64,000 nucleotides of DNA from the NCBI RefSeq assembly GCF_900108485.1, contig NZ_FNXF01000011.1:62001-126000 (forward strand), written 5' to 3'. Source of the DNA: Rheinheimera pacifica. Lineage in GTDB: Bacteria; Pseudomonadota; Gammaproteobacteria; Enterobacterales; Alteromonadaceae. The position numbers were made by a program, and so were the translations under genes. The notes beneath the pieces were generated by a model. It searched no databases and was not told the origin of the DNA. It saw only the letters and a program-made list of their open reading frames with translations. Below are positions 58,466 to 64,000 of this stretch, in pieces (the first letter of the stretch is position 1; every line of letters starts with the position of its first letter).

Positions 58466-60022
58466 TCAGAGCGTCACGCCATTTTTCCAGATGGCAATTT
58501 CGCGGTTATCTGACTGCTCGTTGCGCGTAGCTTTGCCGGAAGCAACATCGATCAGATAACGGAAAAAGTCATGGCTGAACTGCTCGGCGTCCTGGCCTTT
58601 TTTCAGCAAACCGCCGGCATCAAAGTCTATCCACTGCGGCTTGCGTGCGGCCAAAGAGGAATTCGACGAAATTTTTACTGTCGGTGCCGGAAAGCCCAAT
58701 GGTGTGCCACGGCCGGTGGTAAACAGCAGCAAAGTAGCACCGGCAGCGGTTAAGGCGGTGGATGACACCGCATCATTGCCCGGCCCTTCCAGCAGCGTTA
58801 AGCCACTTTGGCTGGCCATATCGCCGTAGCGGATCACCTGGTTTACTACCGCAGAGCCACCTTTTTGAATGGCGCCGAGCGATTTTTCTTCCAGTGTGGT
58901 TAAGCCGCCGTCTTTATTGCCGGGGCTCGGGTTTTCATACACCGGCTGTTTGTTGTCGATAAAGTACTGCTTAAAATCATTCACCAGGGTAACGATATCG
59001 CCAAACACCTGTTCATTTTGCGCGCGGGCCATAAACACTTGCTCGGCGCCGAACATTTCCGGCGTTTCGGTCAGTACGACTTTACCGTTACCGGCGGCGA
59101 CTAAATCAGCAATGCGGCCCACCAGCGGGTTAGCGGTTAAGCCGCTTAAGCCATCAGAGCCACCGCATTTCATGCCCATTACTAAATCTGATACCGGGCA
59201 CGGCGTGCGCTTATCGTCGCGCATTCTGGCTACCAGCTCTTCCACTGCAGCTAAGCCCTGCTCTATTTCATCTTCCACCTGTTGGGCGTTAAAAGAGCGG
59301 ATGCGGCTTAAATCAACGTCTTCGCTTGCTGCCAGCAACTTGCTTAGCTGATTGTTTTCACAGCCTAACCCCATCACCAGCACACCACCGGCATTAGGGT
59401 GTTGAATAAGCCCGGCCAGTAAACGGCGGGTATGATCTAAATCGTCGCCCAGCTGCGAGCAACCAAACGGATGGGTAAAGGCATAAATACCGTCGATATC
59501 ATCGCTATATAGCTTGCGTGCCTGCTCGGCTACCCGCATAGCGGCGCGGTTAACGCAGCCAACGGTATTGATAATCCACAGCTCATTGCGGGTACCTACT
59601 TTGCCATTAGCACGGCGGTAACCCATAAATTCGGTCGGTAAACCTGCCGGAAACGTCAACGGCTGCGCCTGACAGCCGCTATAACGGTAATTGACCTGGC
59701 CGCTTAGCAGCGTGGCAAGATTATGCGAGTGAATATGCTCGCCTGCTCTGATGTCCGTCGTCGCCGCGCCAATAGCAAAGCCGTATTTAATCACCGGCTC
59801 GCCTTTGGCAATATTAGCCAGTGCCACTTTATGCCCGGCCGGTACGGCCTGCTGTGCAGTTAACTGCGCAAACGGCTCTGGCAGCGCCGCGCCCTGCGCT
59901 AATGGTTGCAATGCCACTACTACGTTGTCGCGCGGATGTACCTGCAACACCTGTAATTGCTCGCCGATATCTGCCGGTGTATTCAGTTTGGTACTACAAC
60001 CGGGTTTTAGCTCTGTGCTCAT
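58466..60022 (-). CDS. uxaA: Altronate dehydratase
   Basis: UxaA dehydrates D-altronate to KDG. The 518-residue enzyme has the N-terminal SAF domain (VHPRDNVVVALQPLAQG; ATTDIRAGEHIHSHNLATL) and the UxaA/GarD catalytic domain with MGYRRANGKVGTRNELWIIN, THPFGCSQLGDDLDHTRRLL, VMGLGCENNQLSKLL, MGMKCGGSDGLSGLTANP and TTGRGTPLGFPAPTVKISSN. Conserved Cys residues fit the Fe-S or metal requirement of the family. It has an AGGAAGG ribosome site and a candidate LacI-type operator 20 bp upstream. Confidence 0.95.
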   Translation of the reverse strand: MSTELKPGCSTKLNTPADIGEQLQVLQVHPRDNVVVALQPLAQGAALPEPFAQLTAQQAVPAGHKVALANIAKGEPVIKYGFAIGAATTDIRAGEHIHSHNLATLLSGQVNYRYSGCQAQPLTFPAGLPTEFMGYRRANGKVGTRNELWIINTVGCVNRAAMRVAEQARKLYSDDIDGIYAFTHPFGCSQLGDDLDHTRRLLAGLIQHPNAGGVLVMGLGCENNQLSKLLAASEDVDLSRIRSFNAQQVEDEIEQGLAAVEELVARMRDDKRTPCPVSDLVMGMKCGGSDGLSGLTANPLVGRIADLVAAGNGKVVLTETPEMFGAEQVFMARAQNEQVFGDIVTLVNDFKQYFIDNKQPVYENPSPGNKDGGLTTLEEKSLGAIQKGGSAVVNQVIRYGDMASQSGLTLLEGPGNDAVSSTALTAAGATLLLFTTGRGTPLGFPAPTVKISSNSSLAARKPQWIDFDAGGLLKKGQDAEQFSHDFFRYLIDVASGKATRNEQSDNREIAIWKNGVTL

Positions 60023-60041
60023 GTTCAGCCTTCCTGCACCT

Positions 60042-60057
60042 TGTCTAGCGGTGGCAA
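60042..60057 (-). promoter_or_regulatory. Candidate LacI-family operator before uxaA
   Basis: TGTCTAGCGGTGGCAA matches 12 of 16 bases of the perfect palindrome in front of the GH28 gene, with the GGTGGCAA half-site intact. It lies only 20 bp upstream of the uxaA start, so binding would act in the leader or close to the transcription start. Confidence 0.5.
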
Positions 60058-60102
60058 ACTGTGATTAAAAAAACGCGTCTGACTATTGTGTTTTGCTCGA
60101 AC

Positions 60103-60191
60103 CGACTTGCCCACACCAACACGCCGTAAATACATCCCTGTAGGCTCGATTCAGGCATCCATGCCTTCAACGGTTGGTTTAGGGCAAGTCG
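60103..60191. repeat. Structured intergenic repeat, copy E
   Basis: Outer inverted repeat CGACTTGCCC / GGGCAAGTCG (60103-60112 / 60182-60191), perfect over 10 bp and continued by ACCAAC / GGTTGGT. The core on the + strand is 60121-60147 (ACGCCGTAAATACATCC, then CTGTAGGCTC), and the nested hairpin is GGCATCCATGCC (60154-60165). It begins 38 bp after the GH28 stop and is the most compact, clean copy. Confidence 0.88.
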
Positions 60192-60229
60192 ATTCTCCCC
60201 TCTCAGCACCGCAGTACTTCAGGTAAAAG

Positions 60230-61669
60230 CTATAGCTGCAGCGCCTCACCATTTAAGGTTAGATCGACCGCATCAATCTGCGCGACATTCTCCAGCACAC
60301 CCAGGCTGGCGGTTTGATTAAACTGCACATGGTGCAAACTGACACCGCTGATCGGCGCCCGTTCAAAACCGCGCAGCAAAAACGCCCGCTGGGCTTTTTG
60401 TACGCGTAAATTACTGATATGCAAATTCTTTACCTGCGGCAGGTGCTGGCCTGCATCACCCTCTTCATAGAAGAAGTTAATCACGATAGCGTCTTTTACT
60501 TCGCCGATATCAATATCGCGGATATAGATATTTTCAATTAAGCCGCCACGTACCGAGTTGGTTTTAATACGGATACCGCGATCTAAATCCGGGCTGCTCA
60601 TCCGGCAGCGGCGGGCGAAAATATTACGCGCACCACCGGAAATTTCACTGCCCAGCACCACACCACCATGGCCGGCGCGCATCATACAATCCTGGATCAC
60701 CACATTTTGCACTGGTGTTGCCAGCCGGCGGCCGTCGTTATTACGGCCGGATTTCAGCGCAATACAATCATCACCGGTATCAAACAAACAATTTTCAATT
60801 AACACCCGGTTGCTGGACTCCGGGTTACAACCATCGGAATTCGGCCCGTGGCTAACGCAGTTAACGCCGCGCACTATCACATCTTCTGACAGCACCGGGT
60901 TAATAAGCCAAAATGGCGAGTTACGAATAGTGATGCCTTCAATCAACACCCGTTTACAGCGGTATGGCTGAATAAACGGTGGCCGTAAATAATTTTCTGT
61001 AAATACACGCTCTGCTACCGGTACACCAGCTTCAGCCATATCAAATAACGGCGTGCGGGTATTGGCCTGATCTGTTTTGGCATCTAACTGCCAGGGGGTG
61101 TGTTTCCATTGCCCTTTCCATGGCCACCATTGGCTATTACTGCCGTTGCCTTCCAGAATACCCTCCCCGGTAACAGCGATGTTTTCCTGCTCAAAGGCAT
61201 AAATAAGTGGCGAATAACCCATCAGCTCTACGCCTTCCCAGCGGGTAAATACCGCCGGCAGGTAGCGCTCTGGTTCAGGGTAAAACGAAAGTACCGCATC
61301 TTTTTGCAGATGCAGATTTACATTAGACTTTAAATGCACCGGCCCGGTATTAAAACGCCCGGCAGGTACCACTACGCGGCCTCCACCAGCAGCGGCACAG
61401 GCGGCAATAGCGGCGTTGATAGCATCACTGCTATCAATGCCAACTTTGGCGCCAAACTCAGTAATAACAAAATCACGTTTAGCAAAGGCAGTAGGTGCGA
61501 TAGCAGCAATAATGGCATCAGCCTGCTGCCACAGCACAGCATCCGCAGCATCACTGGAAGAAGTTGCCACAGCAGACACAGACGAGCAGCCGTTTAATGA
61601 CCATAAAGATAAGCCCATTCCGGCCAGGCCTAAGGTTTTTAAATGTTGTCGTTTTTGTCTGTCTGTCAT
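60230..61669 (-). CDS. GH28 polygalacturonase (exported)
   Basis: A 479-residue glycoside hydrolase cleaving alpha-1,4-galacturonan. The N-terminus KRQHLKTLGLAGMGLSLWSL followed by NGC looks like an export signal, perhaps a lipoprotein with a poor lipobox or a Tat-like KR signal. The right-handed beta-helix shows the GH28 signature set: GPNSDGCNPESS (NTD position with Ser), FDTGDDCIALKSG (catalytic Asp pair), AGHGGVVLGSE (GHG) and RGIRIKTN (RIK). Exo action, common in such bacterial enzymes, is likely but not certain. It has a promoter with an overlapping operator and directly follows the lacI-type gene. Confidence 0.92.
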   Translation of the reverse strand: MTDRQKRQHLKTLGLAGMGLSLWSLNGCSSVSAVATSSSDAADAVLWQQADAIIAAIAPTAFAKRDFVITEFGAKVGIDSSDAINAAIAACAAAGGGRVVVPAGRFNTGPVHLKSNVNLHLQKDAVLSFYPEPERYLPAVFTRWEGVELMGYSPLIYAFEQENIAVTGEGILEGNGSNSQWWPWKGQWKHTPWQLDAKTDQANTRTPLFDMAEAGVPVAERVFTENYLRPPFIQPYRCKRVLIEGITIRNSPFWLINPVLSEDVIVRGVNCVSHGPNSDGCNPESSNRVLIENCLFDTGDDCIALKSGRNNDGRRLATPVQNVVIQDCMMRAGHGGVVLGSEISGGARNIFARRCRMSSPDLDRGIRIKTNSVRGGLIENIYIRDIDIGEVKDAIVINFFYEEGDAGQHLPQVKNLHISNLRVQKAQRAFLLRGFERAPISGVSLHHVQFNQTASLGVLENVAQIDAVDLTLNGEALQL

Positions 61670-61758
61670 TAGTAACCTCTTTTTTAGGTGGCCACCGTTA
61701 TCACAATTGCCGGCGGCTTTACCTTATTTACAACTGAATTAAGTTAGCTATTGGTACT

Positions 61759-61786
61759 ATAATAACCAATTTGCCACCGGTGGCAA
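61759..61786 (-). promoter_or_regulatory. GH28 promoter with overlapping perfect operator palindrome
   Basis: On the - strand, -35 TTGCCA (61781-61786), a 16-bp spacer and -10 TATTAT (61759-61764). The perfect 16-bp palindrome TTGCCACCGGTGGCAA (61771-61786), with the central CCGG usual for LacI-family sites, covers the -35, so bound repressor would block RNA polymerase. Confidence 0.8.
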
Positions 61787-61803
61787 GTAAATCGGCAAAC
61801 TTT

Positions 61804-61819
61804 TTGCCAGCGGTAGCAA
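61804..61819 (-). promoter_or_regulatory. Second LacI-type operator upstream of the GH28 promoter
   Basis: TTGCCAGCGGTAGCAA matches the main palindrome at 14 of 16 positions. Centre-to-centre distance to the first operator is 33 bp, about three helical turns, which would put both dimers on the same face of the DNA. Confidence 0.72.
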
Positions 61820-61855
61820 AAAAGTTTGTCTAAGTTAAAACATGAATAAAACAGC

Positions 61856-62890
61856 TTAGTCGTTGCTGCCGGCTACTCTGGCCGTTGACTCCCGTACAAC
61901 CAGGGTTGGTGCCACTTTAGCGGCAACGTTAGAGGCCGCTTTGTCGTTATTTTCTATCGACATAATCAGCTTGCTGGTAGCCAGTAGCGCCATTTGCCGC
62001 ACCGGCCTTTTAATGGTGGTTAATGCCGGTATCACCCGCGAGGCCAGCATATTGTCATCAAAGCCGGCTACCGAGAGCTGCTCCGGCACTTTAATGCCAA
62101 GGCTGTGCGCTACCTTTAATACCCCGGCAGCCATCTGATCGTTATTGGCAAAAATAGCCGTTGGTTTTTCCTCTGCCTGCAGCAGCTGGCGCGCACATTC
62201 AATACCGGTTTCGTAGGTATTATTACCTTCAATAATCCAGTCTGGCTGCAGTTTAATACCATAGGCCGACAGCCCCAACTGAAAACCTTCCATCCGCTCA
62301 GTTGACGATTTATAACGCTGCGGCCCGCTGATAAAAGCAATATGTTCATGCCCCAGCTGGGCAAAATAACGCGCCATTTCAGCCGCCGCTGCCCTGTCGT
62401 CTGACACTACAATATGTTTGGCCTCATCCAGCGCTACTGAGCTTAAGCGCACATAAGCACTGCCGGATTCTTTTAGCGCCTGGGCCAGAGTTTCAGATTC
62501 CGACACCGGCGGCAGCACAATAACGCCATCCAGCTTAGAGCGCTGCATAAAGCGCAGGCAGTCCTGTACCAGAGTTTCACTGCGATAGCGGCACGGATGC
62601 ACTACCAGCTCGTAGCCCAGGTTAGAGCATACTTCCAGCACACCACGTTGCACATCATCCAGATAGAGTGCATCGGGGTTGTCGTAAATAAGGCCGAGCA
62701 GGTATGAGCGGCTGGATGCCAGGCCTCTGGCCTGAGTGTTGGGCGAATACTTTAATTCGCTGATCACCTTTTCTACCCGGGTACGGGTAGTGTCACCGAC
62801 ACTAAGCGAACCGTTAATAACCCGTGATACCGTGCGTTTGGATACACCGGCAATACGGGCAACATCATTTATCGTGGCTTGTTTTTGCAT
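61856..62890 (-). CDS. LacI-family transcriptional regulator of the pectin locus
   Basis: A 344-residue repressor with an N-terminal helix-turn-helix (ATINDVARIAGVSKRTVSRV) and hinge (SPNTQARGLASSRS), then a periplasmic-binding-protein-like effector domain (LLGLIYDNPDALYLDDVQRG; IFANNDQMAAGVLKVAHSLG; VAGFDDNMLASRVIPALTTI). The effector is probably a galacturonate-derived sugar acid, inferred from neighbours. ATG 62890 is chosen; ATG 62899 is possible, and the longer frame would overlap the IclR gene. It starts 10 bp after the IclR-type gene and precedes the two palindromes in front of the GH28 gene. Confidence 0.9.
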   Translation of the reverse strand: MQKQATINDVARIAGVSKRTVSRVINGSLSVGDTTRTRVEKVISELKYSPNTQARGLASSRSYLLGLIYDNPDALYLDDVQRGVLEVCSNLGYELVVHPCRYRSETLVQDCLRFMQRSKLDGVIVLPPVSESETLAQALKESGSAYVRLSSVALDEAKHIVVSDDRAAAAEMARYFAQLGHEHIAFISGPQRYKSSTERMEGFQLGLSAYGIKLQPDWIIEGNNTYETGIECARQLLQAEEKPTAIFANNDQMAAGVLKVAHSLGIKVPEQLSVAGFDDNMLASRVIPALTTIKRPVRQMALLATSKLIMSIENNDKAASNVAAKVAPTLVVRESTARVAGSND

Positions 62891-62900
62891 AAGTCTCATC

Positions 62901-63686
62901 TTATTGACCACGCGCACTGTTAGCGACCAGTTGCGGCCTGTAAGTACAAAGTGCGATATCGATCGCCGTTTGTTTTACGCTGGCGACAAGATCGGTTTGG
63001 GCTTTTTTAGCAAACAGCACCAGCGGCCCGGTAATGCCAACTGCCGCCACTACAGCCCCCTGGCTGTCGCGAATTGGCACCGCCAGACAGCGCACGTCGT
63101 CATGGTATTCCATATCGTCGCTAGCATACCCGCGTGCCAGTATCCGCTGCAACTCTGTTGTTAACTCATTTGGCTGTACCAGGCTGTGCGAGGTACGCCG
63201 CTTAAACAAGCCGGCCTCGGCTAATGCCGTTAACCTGTCAAAATGATGAAATGCCAAAAACACCTTACCGGCAGCAGAGCAGTTAAAATCGGCAATGGTA
63301 CCCGGCCTGGCGGCTAAACGTTGTGGATTAGGGCTGTCGCATACTTCTACCAGCAAAGCGCCTTTGGCATGTGGTAATGCCAGGTGGCAACTTAAACCGG
63401 TAGTCAGCGCCAGTTGCTGCAGCATTGGCAAGGCCTGTTGCTGCAAGCGCTGCGAGCTTAATAAACTCAACCCCATTTTAAACAGTTGTGCCCCTACCAG
63501 ATAGCGCTTGCCGTGCTTTTCCAGCACCTGCTCCTGGCACAGGGTTTGTAAAATGCGAAACGCTGTCGTTCGTGGCACCGCTAAACGCTGTTCCAGTTCA
63601 GTTAAACTCAGGCCCTGATCCGACTCTGTCACCAGCGACAGAATACGGCAGGCATTGGCCAGATTGGGGATCACGTAGCTTACCAT
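62901..63686 (-). CDS. IclR-family transcriptional regulator (KdgR-like)
   Basis: A 261-residue regulator with a winged helix (LTELEQRLAVPRTTAFRILQ TLCQ) and an IclR effector domain (RLAARPGTIADFNCSAAGKV; VAVPIRDSQGAVVAAVGITG adapted here as LAVPIRDSQGAVVAAVGI). IclR-type KdgR proteins repress pectin genes in enterobacteria and respond to KDG; that role here is inferred from position. It lies between the TRAP permease and lacI-type genes in the same direction. Confidence 0.88.
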   Translation of the reverse strand: MVSYVIPNLANACRILSLVTESDQGLSLTELEQRLAVPRTTAFRILQTLCQEQVLEKHGKRYLVGAQLFKMGLSLLSSQRLQQQALPMLQQLALTTGLSCHLALPHAKGALLVEVCDSPNPQRLAARPGTIADFNCSAAGKVFLAFHHFDRLTALAEAGLFKRRTSHSLVQPNELTTELQRILARGYASDDMEYHDDVRCLAVPIRDSQGAVVAAVGITGPLVLFAKKAQTDLVASVKQTAIDIALCTYRPQLVANSARGQ

Positions 63687-63717
63687 CGGTTAACTCCTGA
63701 GTTTAGGATCTGTTGAA

Positions 63718-63730
63718 AACCAAATTGGTT
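63718..63730. promoter_or_regulatory. Palindrome upstream of the IclR-type gene
   Basis: AACCAA-A-TTGGTT is a perfect 6-bp palindrome 32 bp upstream of the IclR-type start and 15 bp after the permease stop. It could be an autoregulatory site; no second copy was found with confidence. Confidence 0.4.
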
Positions 63731-63744
63731 AAGAAACAAGCCGG

Positions 63745-64000
63745 TTAAAAGCCAAACTGCTTTGGCAACCATTCACTGATTGCCGGCACATAAGTTACCA
63801 GCATCAGCACCACAAACATTGCCAGATATAACGGCATTAACGGCCGGATAATGGCTTCAAGCTTGGTTTTGGCAATAGCACAACTAACAAACAGCACACT
63901 GCCCACCGGCGGTGATACCAGGCCGATAGATAAATTCAGTACCATCATAATGCCAAAATGCAGCGGGCTCATGCCCAGCTCTACTGCTACCGGCAGGAAA
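63745..64000 (-). CDS. TRAP transporter large permease (DctM), C-terminal fragment
   Basis: The last 84 residues of a TRAP-type DctM subunit; the gene continues beyond the window. Visible are LGMSPLHFGIMMVLNLSIGL followed by VSPPVGSVLFVSCAIAKT, the characteristic final-helix block of DctM proteins, and a last membrane helix before LPKQFGF. Tripartite ATP-independent transporters of this kind carry C4-dicarboxylates or sugar acids with Na+. Next to galacturonate genes it probably imports galacturonate or oligogalacturonides. The small permease and the binding protein should lie just outside. Confidence 0.9.
   Translation of the reverse strand, partial: FLPVAVELGMSPLHFGIMMVLNLSIGLVSPPVGSVLFVSCAIAKTKLEAIIRPLMPLYLAMFVVLMLVTYVPAISEWLPKQFGF

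Noticed and set aside
45799..60191. CRISPR array or classical REP/BIME cluster
   Set aside because: Copies are 0.2-7 kb apart with no regular spacers, and their ends differ in sequence from copy to copy.

Overview
The window is chromosomal DNA of a gammaproteobacterium. The housekeeping gene order (rodA-rlpA-dacA-ybeD-lipB-lipA; rlmE-ftsH-folP-glmM-secG-tRNA-Leu-tRNA-fMet-rimP-nusA-infB-rbfA-truB-rpsO-pnp-nlpI; dnaK-dnaJ) matches the Escherichia/Alteromonadales arrangement. The pectin/galacturonate genes, an LplT-PlsC fusion and a PEP-CTERM protein point to an aquatic polysaccharide degrader of the Rheinheimera/Alishewanella/Arsukibacterium type. That genus-level guess is inference from gene content only; no rRNA gene is present. 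No prophage, insertion sequence, CRISPR array or integrase was seen.

Layout. 1-4.4 kb (+ strand): cell-wall and lipoate cluster. 4.5-9.4 kb: a secreted esterase whose 3' end overlaps a CadC-like membrane regulator, a PilZ protein, and a lipoprotein with a metzincin-type zinc protease motif flanked by Sel1-like repeats. 9.3-25.6 kb (- strand): the large translation, RNA-decay, secretion and envelope block from nlpI back to rlmE, with two tRNAs, a tRNA relic, several internal hairpin terminators and a good heat-shock promoter at the rlmE end. 25.7-32 kb: yhbY, greA-carB, carA (TTG start) and dapB. 32-41 kb: accessory genes, namely a YqhD-like alcohol dehydrogenase, a PEP-CTERM GDSL esterase, an LplT-PlsC fusion, an NhaC-type antiporter, and a compact four-gene set (Tat-exported protein, 55-aa ORF, HprK-like kinase, nucleotidyltransferase). 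The four-gene set is the best candidate in the window for an undescribed system. 41-45.8 kb: an M48 lipoprotein protease, dnaJ, dnaK with a textbook sigma-32 promoter, and luxS.

46-64 kb: a D-lactate-dehydrogenase-like flavo/Fe-S protein, then a pectin-catabolism locus read on the - strand. The locus runs: TRAP permease end, IclR regulator, LacI regulator, GH28 polygalacturonase, altronate dehydratase, uronate isomerase, a UxuB-type reductase, KDPG aldolase, KDG kinase, a GapN-like aldehyde dehydrogenase, a PL10-PL1 bimodular pectate lyase and a VOC protein. Together these can cut polygalacturonate outside or in the periplasm, import uronates, and carry galacturonate through tagaturonate, altronate, KDG and KDPG to pyruvate and glyceraldehyde 3-phosphate, which GapN can oxidise. 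A perfect 16-bp palindrome overlapping the -35 of the GH28 promoter, with two related copies, is the likely LacI-family operator.

Five intergenic copies of a structured repeat family (conserved core, small nested hairpin, and outer inverted repeats that pair but differ in sequence between copies) lie at gene 3' ends. Four are in the pectin locus and one is next to luxS.
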